Positions 16,700-25,816 of a stretch of 28,798 nt of DNA are shown piece by piece. The position numbers were made by a program, and so were the translations under genes. The notes under the pieces were generated by a model, which was not told where the DNA came from, did not search any database, and saw only the letters and a program-made list of their open reading frames with translations. Source of the DNA: JAWXBG01 sp034439875 (GTDB taxonomy: Bacteria; Bacteroidota; Bacteroidia; Flavobacteriales_D; Sanyastnellaceae); NCBI GenBank assembly GCA_034439875.1, contig JAWXBG010000198.1, positions 1 through 28,798 on the forward strand, written 5' to 3'. The first letter of the stretch is position 1; every line of letters begins with the position of its first letter.

Positions 16700-17035
16700 T
16701 GCCAAGGACGGTTAAGGTTAGTGATCAAGACTCCCAATTCACGATTGGAAACATGGCACAAATGAAATCCCTTTCTTCAAAAGTGCCCTCACCTAAATGG
16801 TTGGTTCTTTTGAACCCATACCACAAATTCATCTTTTGAACTACAGTTATGCAATAGACAAAAATGCAGCGTGAAAACAAATCTCTTTCACACCAAAATC
16901 AACTTTTGGACTAATCGCCACTAACGAATCACTTATCCATCTTTTTTATCGTGCTTCATAAATGAAAGAAATTTTTGAGGTCCCTTTTTATTTTCATTTG
17001 AGTTACATTCGACAATCGAAAATGATTGGAAGATC
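16700..17035. other. 336-bp intergenic region between divergent genes
   Basis: AT-rich. No TAnnTTTG match at a convincing position on either strand, no strong hairpin and no coding frame were seen. Confidence 0.4.
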
Positions 17036-18019
17036 GTGAATCAAAAAATCGCTAAAAAAATATCCCTCCTCTTTGGATGTATTGTATCACTTTCTTGCAA
17101 TCATAAGTTGCACAATCAAATTGATTATGAAGTATTCTTGACAGGATATAATGTAAGATTGAATGATGCTATTATAAGCGACAGTGTATGGACAATAGTA
17201 GGAGGCATCCGTGGAGAAGAAGGAAAAATTATTCGATCGAAAGATCAAGGAAACACTTGGAATGAAATATACAGTATCCAAGGTAAGAGCCTCTACTCTA
17301 TTATTTGGGATACACATAATTTAGTTTGGGTTGGTGGAGAGTATATTACTCTTTTGAAGAGCGAAAACACTGTAGACTGGGAAGCTATAGATTTCGGTTC
17401 GCAGTTGCCTTTCCACGAAGAAGATCGACCTTCCATTCGGTCAATCAGCGTTCCATTTGAAAACACCATTTCGTTTGTAGGCGGGGAAAATTTGGGTGAG
17501 GGAATTATTTATAGAAGTACAGACAGTGGAGAACATTGGCAGTTCGAATTCTTTCAGCATGAATTAAGAGATTGCTTGTGGATAAACGAGAATCTGGTCA
17601 TTGCTGCAGGCCATGGTGCTTTATTCCGAGCAGACACATCCTTTACACAGATTCAAAATCCGAATACAAATTATGCGTTTCATACCTCACTCAATCGAAT
17701 GAATGAGGAACTTATAATATGTGCAGATCAAAGTGGGAAAATCATCGTTACTGAGGATGCCGGATTATCATGGCAGGAAGTCCTCAATAATCGCATTTCA
17801 CCCTTATTGGACTTGGGATACAATGATGTCGATTCGATTGAAGAAATGGCAGTAGCATGTGGAAATGGCGGTCTTATTTCATTCAGTCGTGATGGAAAAC
17901 AATGGCGCAACTACTTTATCAGAAACGAACCCAATCTTTACTCCGTCCAGTTGCATGAAAATAAATGTTATTTCACATCCGATGAAGGTAAGATATTTGT
18001 GACCGAAATACAATTCTAA
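17036..18019 (+). CDS. Asp-box (BNR-like) repeat lipoprotein
   Basis: 327 residues starting from GTG. Residues 1-21 form a lipoprotein signal (SLLFGCIVSLSC), with the lipid Cys at 21. The mature part has at least four Asp-box-like turns: IIRSKDQGNTWNEIY, IYRSTDSGEHWQFEF, IIVTEDAGLSWQEV and ISFSRDGKQWRNYF, the pattern of beta-propellers such as the YCF48/sialidase-like group. No sialidase catalytic residues are identifiable, so a binding or scaffold role is more likely than hydrolysis. The next gene begins 3 bp after the stop, so the two form an operon. The GTG gives the only N-terminus with a good signal; an ATG at 17022 is out of frame. Confidence 0.8.
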   Translation: MNQKIAKKISLLFGCIVSLSCNHKLHNQIDYEVFLTGYNVRLNDAIISDSVWTIVGGIRGEEGKIIRSKDQGNTWNEIYSIQGKSLYSIIWDTHNLVWVGGEYITLLKSENTVDWEAIDFGSQLPFHEEDRPSIRSISVPFENTISFVGGENLGEGIIYRSTDSGEHWQFEFFQHELRDCLWINENLVIAAGHGALFRADTSFTQIQNPNTNYAFHTSLNRMNEELIICADQSGKIIVTEDAGLSWQEVLNNRISPLLDLGYNDVDSIEEMAVACGNGGLISFSRDGKQWRNYFIRNEPNLYSVQLHENKCYFTSDEGKIFVTEIQF

Positions 18020-18022
18020 ATC

Positions 18023-18439
18023 ATGCACGAACATCGCCAAGAGATAAGGTTTTCTGATATTGATGCTATGGGACACGTAAACAACGCTGTCTACCTCAAC
18101 TATCTCGAACAAGCAAGAATTTCATTTTTCAGAGCTATTCTGGGAAGACCTTGGGATTGGAATGCCGCAGGAATTATAGTAGGAAGAAATACGATCGACT
18201 ACATGGCGCCCATAAAATTCAACGACAACATTGTAATTCGCACGTATGTAACGCGAGTAGGAACGAAGAGTTTTAATCTCACTTACGAAGTTCTGCGCGT
18301 TTTTGAAGATGGAGAACAATTGTGTTCGAAAGCCGAATCTGTTATGGTCTGCTTCGATTATCACTCCCAACAAACAATAGAAGTTCCTCCACTTTGGCGA
18401 GAGTACTTTCAAAAAGTTATTTCTGAAGTTCCAAAATAA
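18023..18439 (+). CDS. acyl-CoA thioesterase, 4HBT/YbgC-like hotdog family
   Basis: Hydrolyses an acyl-CoA thioester in the cytoplasm; substrate unknown. The 138-residue length is typical of the family. The active-site segment is RFSDIDAMGHVNNAVYLNYL near 9-28, with the catalytic Asp and the G-H-V-N-N turn. The central strand (NIVIRTYVTRVGTKSFNLTYEV) also fits the hotdog fold. It starts 3 bp after the Asp-box lipoprotein, so it is co-transcribed, although a functional link is not obvious. Its last 23 bp (18417-18439) overlap the 3' end of the convergent GH13 gene. Confidence 0.92.
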   Translation: MHEHRQEIRFSDIDAMGHVNNAVYLNYLEQARISFFRAILGRPWDWNAAGIIVGRNTIDYMAPIKFNDNIVIRTYVTRVGTKSFNLTYEVLRVFEDGEQLCSKAESVMVCFDYHSQQTIEVPPLWREYFQKVISEVPK

Positions 18440-20273
18440 TAATGCTTTTGGGTGGACAAAGTTCTACTCCATTCAAGGACCAAACCTCTTCTGTAAAAAT
18501 ATCCTTACCGAATTGAAAATCACGAGCAGTTGTTTCTTCACGGAATCTTGATACATCAAGAGGTATTTCTTTGTCATTTTGATTGACCACCACCATGATT
18601 GATTTGTCTTCTCCCCGTCTGAAGTATACATAAACTCCATTTTGCGGAACAAACTGGGTCAATTTACTATTTCCTATCCATTCATTTTTCTTTCTCCATT
18701 GTGCCAAGGTCTGAATAAAATTGAAGGCTTCATTTTCGCGTTGATCTCGTCCGCGAGGAGAAAACTTATTGATTGTATCGGAAGGCCATCCCCCGGGAAA
18801 ATCGCTGCGAACCAAGCCATCGGGTGAAGAAAAATTTTTCATCAGAATTTCTGTTCCGTAGTACAAACATGGTATGCCACGAAGAGTTAGGAGCATTCCC
18901 ATACCCATTTTCCAAAGATCAACATCTTCATTCATCACCGAGTAATATCTGCTCAAATCATGATTGTCCAAAAAGGTTACATTTCTATATGCATCCTCAT
19001 ACAATACATCATGACTAAGAGTTAACTCCACTCTGGTTAACCCTTCTGACCATCCGAATGGCTCATTCAATCCTTCCGTAATGGCATAATACAATTGAAA
19101 ATCGGTGACTCCACCAAGTGAACTATTCATGTCGCCGGAAAACCCATTATTCCCGGTAAACCAAGCCTGTATTGGCGATCCCTGCACCCACGTTTCACCA
19201 AATAGAGTGAAATCAGGGTACTCACTCAGAACAGATTCGTTCAACTTTCGCAAGAACTCTTGATCCGGATATGCGTAGGTGTCAATTCTAATGGCGTCTA
19301 GTCCTGCATATTCTATCCACCAAATAGTGTTTTGAATCAAGTACCTTTCCAGATAAGGGTCTCTCTGATTCAAGTCGGGCATGTGTTTATCGAACCATGC
19401 ATCTTTCATTATTCTCTGGTCCGATTCAGAAGCATATGGATCGAGCAATGTCTCTGCCCTATATGATGTTCTTGTGAATTCAGGCCATGCATGAATCCAG
19501 GATTTAAATGGCAATTCAATCGCCAAAGGATGCTCATTGCCCCAATGATTGTAAACCATGTCCATCACCATCTTCATTTTCCTTTGACGACATGTTTTGC
19601 TCAAATTCACATAATCTTCGTTTTTACCAAATCGAGGATCTACTTTATAGAGATCTGTTATAGCATAACCATGATAGGATTCCTTAGGTTGATTGTTCTC
19701 CTGAATAGGATTGAGCCATAGTGCAGTAGCCCCTAAATCCTCTATGTAACCCAACATATTGCAAATACCTTTTATGTCGCCACCATGCCGATGATACATA
19801 TGATTTCTGTCTACAAAATTTTCGTTCATTTCCGAGATAAAATCATTCGTCGAATCCCCATTAGAAAATCTATCCGGCATAATCAAATAAATGAGATCAG
19901 ATGGATTAAGTCCCCTGTCTAGGCTCACTTTACCCTTGATTTCGTACTCAATAATTTGAACTTTTTCCCCAATGGAAAACTTGAATTTTAAAAAACCGGG
20001 TTTTGCATTATTTTTAAGTTCTATACCTACGAAAAGATATTTGGGGTTTTCTGCAGTTTTGGTACTCACTATTCTGGCGGAACCGGACTCCATTTTTACT
20101 TGTGCTCCGCTTAAGTCATCTCCTATGAACAAAATCTCAAATGTCCTGTTTTTCATTTGATTAAACCAAAAAGGGGGTTCCATCGATACAGTATTTTGTC
20201 CAGAAATGGTATTAATCTGAAGTAAATACAATAAGGTCGCTTTTAAGCATAGAAAAATTAACGATCTGTTCAT
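18417..20273 (-). CDS. secreted GH13 alpha-glucanase, neopullulanase/cyclomaltodextrinase (SusA) type
   Basis: Cleaves alpha-1,4 or alpha-1,6 glucans or maltodextrins, probably in the periplasm. 618 residues from the ATG at 20273; a TTG at 20285 is in frame but adds only MTPF. A signal peptide covers about 1-27 (cut near ISGQ). An N-terminal beta-sandwich of the cyclomaltodextrinase type covers about 30-120. The barrel starts near 131 (IYLIMPDRFSNGD). Region I is DMVYNH near 236, region II DAIRIDTYAYP near 324 (nucleophile Asp), region III LFGETW near 359 (acid/base Glu), region IV FLDNHD near 433; all are intact. Divergent from a T9SS protein with carbohydrate-module-like repeats across a 102-bp gap, which suggests joint use. 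No SusR-like regulator is nearby. Confidence 0.93.
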   Translation of the reverse strand: MNRSLIFLCLKATLLYLLQINTISGQNTVSMEPPFWFNQMKNRTFEILFIGDDLSGAQVKMESGSARIVSTKTAENPKYLFVGIELKNNAKPGFLKFKFSIGEKVQIIEYEIKGKVSLDRGLNPSDLIYLIMPDRFSNGDSTNDFISEMNENFVDRNHMYHRHGGDIKGICNMLGYIEDLGATALWLNPIQENNQPKESYHGYAITDLYKVDPRFGKNEDYVNLSKTCRQRKMKMVMDMVYNHWGNEHPLAIELPFKSWIHAWPEFTRTSYRAETLLDPYASESDQRIMKDAWFDKHMPDLNQRDPYLERYLIQNTIWWIEYAGLDAIRIDTYAYPDQEFLRKLNESVLSEYPDFTLFGETWVQGSPIQAWFTGNNGFSGDMNSSLGGVTDFQLYYAITEGLNEPFGWSEGLTRVELTLSHDVLYEDAYRNVTFLDNHDLSRYYSVMNEDVDLWKMGMGMLLTLRGIPCLYYGTEILMKNFSSPDGLVRSDFPGGWPSDTINKFSPRGRDQRENEAFNFIQTLAQWRKKNEWIGNSKLTQFVPQNGVYVYFRRGEDKSIMVVVNQNDKEIPLDVSRFREETTARDFQFGKDIFTEEVWSLNGVELCPPKSIIILELQK

Positions 20274-20291
20274 AAATGGCGTCAATATTTA

Positions 20292-20321
20292 TTGGTTAGT
20301 CAACAAAAACCTTTACTTTTG
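20292..20321 (+). promoter_or_regulatory. putative Bacteroidota promoter (TTG-N19-TACTTTTG)
   Basis: TTG at 20292-20294, a 19-base spacer and TACTTTTG at 20314-20321 match both boxes and the spacing of the Bacteroidota housekeeping promoter. Transcription would start near 20328, giving a leader of about 48 bases for the gene at 20376. It is the best promoter in the window. No matching element was seen for the divergent GH13 gene. Confidence 0.65.
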
Positions 20322-20375
20322 GAAAGTGTTAAAAGTACACGAAGTCAAATCAATCACACAAAAATCAAATAAACA

Positions 20376-22121
20376 ATGAAGAAAATCTACCTACTAGCAC
20401 TGTCGGCAGCGCTCTGTACATCGGCATTTGCCCAGGTAAATGTAACTTTTGAAGTGGATATGAACGGTCAAACAGTGAATCCTGATGGAGTGCACTTAGC
20501 CGGAAACTTCAACGACCCTAACGGCGATGGTAATGCGGACAACCCTGCTTACCTGAACTGGACTCCAAATGCAATTATGCTCGATGATTCAGACATGGAT
20601 GGGATCTACAGTGTAACACTTCAACTTGTTGATGCGCGCTATGAATTTAAGTTTATCAATGACAACGATTGGCCAGGAGCTGAAGACGTTCCACCAACTT
20701 GTCAAGTGGAAGCAACAGGAAACGACAACCGCGAAACATGGGTTGCCGGAACAGACTACACATACCATGTAGTATTTGGATCATGTGGACCTCAAGGAAT
20801 GAACACCATTCGTTTTCGTGTAGACATGAGTTTAGAGGCTGCCATCAGTCCTGATGGTATTCACGTTGCCGGTCAATTCCAAGGCTGGGATCCTGCGGCA
20901 TCTGAACTCAACGAGAAAGCACCGGGTATCTATGAAGGATACTTTACATACGATCCTATTGCTGCACAAATTCCAAATGGCACCGATGTAGAATACAAGT
21001 TTATAAATGGTGATGACTGGACAGAAAACAGTATAGCTGAAAATGTTATTGGAGATTGCGCTGTACCTGGCGGCAATCGTCTTGTAGTAACTTCTGAGAC
21101 GAATACATTATTGCCAGTTTTCTGCTTCAACGCATGTTCACCATGTGTTGCACCCACAACCATAAACTTCGAGTTGGACATGAGCAACGAAACTGTATCT
21201 GCTAATGGTGTTCACGCTGCAGGGAGCTTCCAAGGATGGAGCGCCGGCGACAGCAACTGGGAACTAACTGACGGGAATTCCGACGGCATCTACACCCTTA
21301 CTGTAGCTGTTCAGCCTGGTATTTATCTATACAAATTTATAAATGGTAACGATTGGTCAGGTGCTGGTAACGACAATGAATCTTTACCTGCAGAATGTAA
21401 TGTTGGAGGTAATAGAGAATTAGTTGTTGGAACTGAAGCCTTGGATGTTGCCTATTGCTACAATCAGTGCGCAGCATTGTGTGTGCCTGATCCTGATCCT
21501 GCATCTATAACATTTCGTGTGAATACAGATGAAATGGATCCACAGCCTGTTTCGATGTTTTTGATAGGCAACTTCACTGACCCACAGTGGCAGGGTGGTG
21601 CTGTAACGCTTACAGACGCAGATTCTGACGGTGTATATGAGGCTACCATTTTAGTTGACGGTCCTGCAGAAATTCAGTACAAGTTTGTAAAAGACGACGT
21701 AAACGAGCCAGTAAATGAAGAGAATGCCGGTGTTGCCGACTGTGGTGTAGCAAATGGTATTGGTGGATTCAACCGCGTTCACGTTCGCACAGGTGAAGCT
21801 GAAGTATTGTCGACTGTATGTTTTAATGTATGTGTTGATTGCGTAATTAATGTTACCGAAATCGAAAACTTGAACAATGTTTCGATTTTTCCGGTTCCAG
21901 CACAAAATACATTGAATGTAAGTCTCAATAGCCTTGTAAATCAGAAGATTGAAATTCGTTTAATCAACGCACTTGGTCAAACTGCTTATTCATTGCCACT
22001 TGGTACAGTGAATGGACAAATAATCAAGACTATGGATGTATCTTCTTTGTCTTCAGGAGTATACACACTTGCATTTATAACAGATTCAGGTTCTTTCACG
22101 AGACTGATAGAGATCAAATAA
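20376..22121 (+). CDS. T9SS surface protein with four carbohydrate-binding-module-like repeats
   Basis: 581 residues. Signal peptide 1-20 (cut after AFAQ). Four repeats of about 115 residues at roughly 21-142, 143-260, 261-375 and 376-490. Each begins (I/V)xFxV(D)M with (D/A)G(V/I)H.AG.F, and the first three end in (Y/L)(E/Y)KFINxxDW. The first, third and fourth carry a D.D.DG(I/V)Y turn that may bind calcium. The pattern resembles CBM20/48-type E-set folds that bind starch. The end (about 500-581) is a T9SS type A sorting domain (IFPVPAQNTLNVSL, GVYTLAF, RLIEIK). Divergent from the SusA-like GH13 gene, which supports an alpha-glucan role; binding itself is inferred. The fourth repeat is the most diverged and lacks the DW pair. 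Confidence 0.85.
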   Translation: MKKIYLLALSAALCTSAFAQVNVTFEVDMNGQTVNPDGVHLAGNFNDPNGDGNADNPAYLNWTPNAIMLDDSDMDGIYSVTLQLVDARYEFKFINDNDWPGAEDVPPTCQVEATGNDNRETWVAGTDYTYHVVFGSCGPQGMNTIRFRVDMSLEAAISPDGIHVAGQFQGWDPAASELNEKAPGIYEGYFTYDPIAAQIPNGTDVEYKFINGDDWTENSIAENVIGDCAVPGGNRLVVTSETNTLLPVFCFNACSPCVAPTTINFELDMSNETVSANGVHAAGSFQGWSAGDSNWELTDGNSDGIYTLTVAVQPGIYLYKFINGNDWSGAGNDNESLPAECNVGGNRELVVGTEALDVAYCYNQCAALCVPDPDPASITFRVNTDEMDPQPVSMFLIGNFTDPQWQGGAVTLTDADSDGVYEATILVDGPAEIQYKFVKDDVNEPVNEENAGVADCGVANGIGGFNRVHVRTGEAEVLSTVCFNVCVDCVINVTEIENLNNVSIFPVPAQNTLNVSLNSLVNQKIEIRLINALGQTAYSLPLGTVNGQIIKTMDVSSLSSGVYTLAFITDSGSFTRLIEIK

Positions 22122-22141
22122 CTTTTTCCACCTTTTTGCGT

Positions 22142-22180
22142 AAAAACCCGTCTGCTAATATGCTAGACGGGTTTTTTTTT
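22142..22180 (+). terminator. intrinsic terminator
   Basis: A 12-bp stem (AAAAACCCGTCT at 22142-22153 with 22165-22176) closes an 11-base loop and is followed by a run of T. It lies 20 bp after the stop of the four-repeat gene and ends its transcript before the next gene. Confidence 0.9.
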
Positions 22181-22305
22181 GGCAGAAATCCAATAAAGAA
22201 CTTCATTTAGCCCTTATATAATGCGCAGAAGTCCTTAGAATTGCACTATTGAAAACTCAAATTATCCCGACATTTGTAAACCCTAAATCTGTAAATAAGT
22301 AAACC

Positions 22306-25300
22306 ATGAATCATTTGAAAAAACTCTACCTTCTTGTCTGTTGTCTCTCCGCAGTCGCGCTGAGTGCGCAGGTGACCAACATTTCTATCGAAACATTCTA
22401 CGTGGATAACAATACGATCACCGGTTATCCCGACGGTCATACGACCTACCGTGTATATGCCAATTGCACGAGTGCGACTGACGTCGTTTCAACTGTTTAT
22501 GGCGACATCTACTCGCCTATGACGGTGTCTGTTTCATCTACAATCTGGAACACAGCCTTTGGTGGAACAACTGGACCAGCTATAAATGGCGGCTTTTGCG
22601 CTGTTTTCCCTGAGGTCTGTTTAGATTCTTTCGTAACAATTGGACGTGAAAATGTTGCTGCTCCTGGAGGCTCCATTTTTACATTGGAAAGCCCTGGACA
22701 ACCTTGGATAAGCAACTTCGCAGGAGCGAATGCAGGAAACGACTTCACGCTTGACGACGCAGTGGGCGGTGCTTGGTTCGGTTTGCCCGGTGATGTGAAT
22801 TGCTTTGCCGGAGGTGATTTGAAGGTTCTTTTAATGCAAATTACCACAAATGGAACACTCACTATTTCTGCTAATCTTCAGGTATTCCCTGATTGGCAAA
22901 TTCCGGGTGATCCATATTTAACCCAAACAGGCCTTTTTGCAACTACGGCTGCAGCAAACGGTTGTACCGATATGACCGCTTGTAATTACGATCCGGTTGC
23001 GAATATAGACGACGGCTCATGTGACTATTCATGTCAAGGATGCACGGACATGGGAGCATGCAATTATGATGCTGCTGCTACGCAAGATGATGGATCATGT
23101 GACTACTCATGTTTGGGATGCACCAATGCTCTGGCGTGTAATTACGATTTGGGTGCAACGATCAATGATGGTTCATGTACATTTCCCGGCTGTATTGATA
23201 TGGCTGCATGCAATTACAATCCAGCAGCAGGATGCACCAATGGAAGCTGTACATACGGCTGTGCAGGCTGTACAGACCCTCTCGCATGTAATTACCTTCC
23301 GGGTGCCGGAACGGATGATGGCTCGTGCGACTATTCTTGTTATGGATGTACAGATATGGATGCATGCAACTACGATGCAACATCCACCATTGATGATGGC
23401 AATTGTGACTACGCTTGTATTGGTTGTACCGACAGCGAAGCACTCAATTACGATGCCATTCACACAATAGACGATGGCACATGTCTTTTTGAATGCGACT
23501 TGAACGAGTTGATGAATGAATTAACAGATCCAACATGTTCATATGGCAATAATGGTTCGATATATGTGCATATGATGGGTGCTCAAGGAAACTATTTGTA
23601 TTCCATCAATGGAGGTCCGTTCACTAACTTAGGTATGGAAGCTACTTTCAACAACTTAGCAAACGGCATTTATACTATAGTCGTGCGCGACAGTCGTTTC
23701 GACGATTTGGCTATTGACCCAAATAATGTTTATGGGACATGCATTGTAACACTGCAATATATATTAGATACTCCGGCGGTTAATTTCTGCCAAACAAATA
23801 CTATTGATGCCTCTTGCCCGGGTGCAGCAGACGGTTGTGCTAGCGATGAATGTTGGACAGGTGGAAATGGCTTAGTTGGCTTCACTATATACAATGCAAC
23901 TAATGATCAAGTGTTAACTGATACTGACGGAATTCCTTTGGCACTTGCTTCACCTTCTTTTTGCGGGCTTGCGGCTGGTACTTACTACTGGGTTGCTGCT
24001 GATGCGAACCTTTGCACGTTCACTTCTTCGGACTTTACTATAGGCGAACCGGAAGCAGTTATGTTTGGTATGTTGATGACAACTGATGCAACATGCAGTT
24101 ATTCAACTGATGGATGTGCCACAGCTATGTTGATTTCTAGCGGTGTTGGTCCTGTTACATACACACTTCACAATGCTGCAAATAACCAAATTGTAAGTGG
24201 TAACCCGCTGAACACTCCTGATTTTTGTGGTGTTTTAGCAGGCATGTACTATTGGATGGCTACTGATTCGAATGGATGTACCTATAGTTCAAACGATTTC
24301 GAAGTATCAAGTCCTGATGCAATTGTCGTTTGCGATGTGATGAGTTCAGATGTTTCATGCAATTCTGGATTTGACGGTTGCGCTTCACTCGAATGCGTGT
24401 CGGGTGGGACAAGCCCATACACATTTGGCATTACTGATTCGAATACCGGACTTCCTGTTTTGGATGACCAAGGAAATGTACTTGTTTTGAATAATCCGGA
24501 TTACTGTGGCCTTATGGCGGGTGAGTATCATTTTGAAGTAATGGATGCAAATGGCTGTATGGCCAATTCACTTGATTTTATTATCGGTCAACCCGAACCA
24601 ATTGAAGCATCACTTATGGTTACTGATATTTCTTGTAATGGCGAAGCAGATGGAACTATCATGGTAGAGTCTGCTGTTTCAATAGAATGCAGTATCGATG
24701 GTGGCGAAACATGGTCAACCGATTGCATTTATTCTGACTTAGGACCAGGTGCATATACCATTCTTATTGAAGACGCTAATGGCTGTCAATTGGAACTTTA
24801 TGTCTCGCTTACTGATCCTGATGAACTAGCAGCAACTGGAGCAATAACTAACGTAAGTTGCGCAGATGGTTCGGATGGTGAGGTAGAAATTAACGCAACA
24901 GGAGGCACTGAGCCCTATACATACACACTTGGAGGAAATACCCAGTCGAGCAATGTATTTGGAGAGTTGAGCGCGGATAGTTACGATTGGACAGTAACAG
25001 ACGATCATGGATGTACCGTAAGTGGCAACTTAGACATTTCTGAGCCAAGCACTTTGGTAATTGAAGTAGATGAAACCGGAGGAGATGGTGGTCAAGATGC
25101 AGGATACATTGATGTAACAATTACCGGAGGAACGGCACCTTACGATTATTTGTGGACTGATGACAATGGAAATGAGTACACCGACGAAGACTTAAATGAC
25201 TTAGGCGACGGCGAATACACCCTTTGCGTAACCGATGACAATGGTTGCGAAACTTGTTTGACAAATCCTGTTGAGATCTTTATTGGTATTGGTGAATTGG

Positions 25301-25560
25301 AGAATTCCATGATTATTCAAGCCAATCCAAACCCTAGCAATGGTATTTTCCGAATCAACTTTGAAGGTTTAACGGGTGATCGATTGGAACTCATTGTTCA
25401 TGATGCTACTGGTAGAATCGTGTACAACGAAAATGCAGGAATTATAAGCGGTGAATGGATCAAGAACCTAGATCTTTCAATTGCTGCTTCTGGAATCTAC
25501 CAATTGAATGCAATCTCTGGCAACCATACGAAAACTTTGAAGCTGGTAATTCAGAAATAA
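22306..25560 (+). CDS. T9SS surface adhesin-like protein with GCTDxxACNYD and SprB-like repeats (paralog 1)
   Basis: 1084 residues. Signal peptide 1-21 (ALSAQ). Residues 22-218 form a domain I cannot name, shared with the gene at 25817 (GHTTYRVYAN, FVTIGREN, GGAWFGLPGDVN, LQVFPDW). Residues 219-397 hold seven Cys-rich repeats of about 25 residues (GCTDMTACNYDPVANIDDGS). From about 400 to 1000 several SprB-like repeats follow, each with a Cys in (V/I)SCN.G.DG, GGT.PY.Y and a closing D.NGC. Residues about 1005-1084 are a T9SS type A domain (NPNPSNGIFRINFEG, GIYQLNAISG, LVIQK). Surface display is well supported; the ligand is unknown. It lies between two terminators, so it is a single-gene unit. 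A weak -7-like GACATTTG is at 22269-22276. Confidence 0.88.
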   Translation: MNHLKKLYLLVCCLSAVALSAQVTNISIETFYVDNNTITGYPDGHTTYRVYANCTSATDVVSTVYGDIYSPMTVSVSSTIWNTAFGGTTGPAINGGFCAVFPEVCLDSFVTIGRENVAAPGGSIFTLESPGQPWISNFAGANAGNDFTLDDAVGGAWFGLPGDVNCFAGGDLKVLLMQITTNGTLTISANLQVFPDWQIPGDPYLTQTGLFATTAAANGCTDMTACNYDPVANIDDGSCDYSCQGCTDMGACNYDAAATQDDGSCDYSCLGCTNALACNYDLGATINDGSCTFPGCIDMAACNYNPAAGCTNGSCTYGCAGCTDPLACNYLPGAGTDDGSCDYSCYGCTDMDACNYDATSTIDDGNCDYACIGCTDSEALNYDAIHTIDDGTCLFECDLNELMNELTDPTCSYGNNGSIYVHMMGAQGNYLYSINGGPFTNLGMEATFNNLANGIYTIVVRDSRFDDLAIDPNNVYGTCIVTLQYILDTPAVNFCQTNTIDASCPGAADGCASDECWTGGNGLVGFTIYNATNDQVLTDTDGIPLALASPSFCGLAAGTYYWVAADANLCTFTSSDFTIGEPEAVMFGMLMTTDATCSYSTDGCATAMLISSGVGPVTYTLHNAANNQIVSGNPLNTPDFCGVLAGMYYWMATDSNGCTYSSNDFEVSSPDAIVVCDVMSSDVSCNSGFDGCASLECVSGGTSPYTFGITDSNTGLPVLDDQGNVLVLNNPDYCGLMAGEYHFEVMDANGCMANSLDFIIGQPEPIEASLMVTDISCNGEADGTIMVESAVSIECSIDGGETWSTDCIYSDLGPGAYTILIEDANGCQLELYVSLTDPDELAATGAITNVSCADGSDGEVEINATGGTEPYTYTLGGNTQSSNVFGELSADSYDWTVTDDHGCTVSGNLDISEPSTLVIEVDETGGDGGQDAGYIDVTITGGTAPYDYLWTDDNGNEYTDEDLNDLGDGEYTLCVTDDNGCETCLTNPVEIFIGIGELENSMIIQANPNPSNGIFRINFEGLTGDRLELIVHDATGRIVYNENAGIISGEWIKNLDLSIAASGIYQLNAISGNHTKTLKLVIQK
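22960..23496 (+). repeat. seven tandem Cys-rich GCTDxxACNYD coding repeats
   Basis: About 75-bp units, each encoding GC(T/I)(D/N)xxACNY then DDGSC. Several units stay close at DNA level: GATGGATCATGTGACTAC and near variants recur around 23010, 23088 and 23320. Four Cys per unit suggest disulfide or metal-stabilised modules. The sixth and seventh units are diverged (DDGNC; EALNYD). The paralog at 25817 keeps only one unit. Confidence 0.85.
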
Positions 25561-25615
25561 TTTTTTAGAAGAATTCCAGACATTTTATAAATTTCCGTAA
25601 ATCATTTACAAAATT

Positions 25616-25642
25616 AAGGGCTTCCAATTGGGAGCCCTTTTT
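25616..25642 (+). terminator. intrinsic terminator
   Basis: Stem AAGGGCTTCC with GGGAGCCCTT (10 pairs with one G-T) around an AATT loop, followed by T residues. It is 55 bp after the stop of paralog 1. Confidence 0.85.
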
Positions 25643-25761
25643 ACGTTTAGTCGAATTGATATATCATTCTATAGATAAATTCCAGTCTTTTGTCGATAAT
25701 AACTTTAATAATATCACGCACTCTGTTCAAAAAAGCCACATTAGCCAGAGGCAACCACTTG

Positions 25762-25769
25762 TATATTTG
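25762..25769 (+). promoter_or_regulatory. putative -7 element (TATATTTG) of paralog 2
   Basis: An exact TAnnTTTG match 47 bases before the ATG at 25817. TTAG at 25741 lies about where the -33 box would be, with an imperfect sequence. Confidence 0.5.
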
Positions 25770-25816
25770 CACGTTGAAGAAGAAAATACAAAGATCATAT
25801 TAACAAAAACCCCCAA

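Noticed and set aside
5727..22121. A classical starch PUL
   Set aside because: No SusC/TonB-dependent receptor, SusD-like protein or SusR-type regulator is encoded, and the GH13 genes are separated by unrelated housekeeping genes.
23021..23470. 149-codon open frame on the plus strand
   Set aside because: It is an out-of-frame shadow of the Cys-rich repeat array, with low-complexity Met/His/Thr-rich translation.
22960..23496. Regular 75-bp periodicity, CRISPR-like at first sight
   Set aside because: The repeats are in frame in a long gene, vary in sequence, and have no unique spacers; they encode Cys-rich protein modules.
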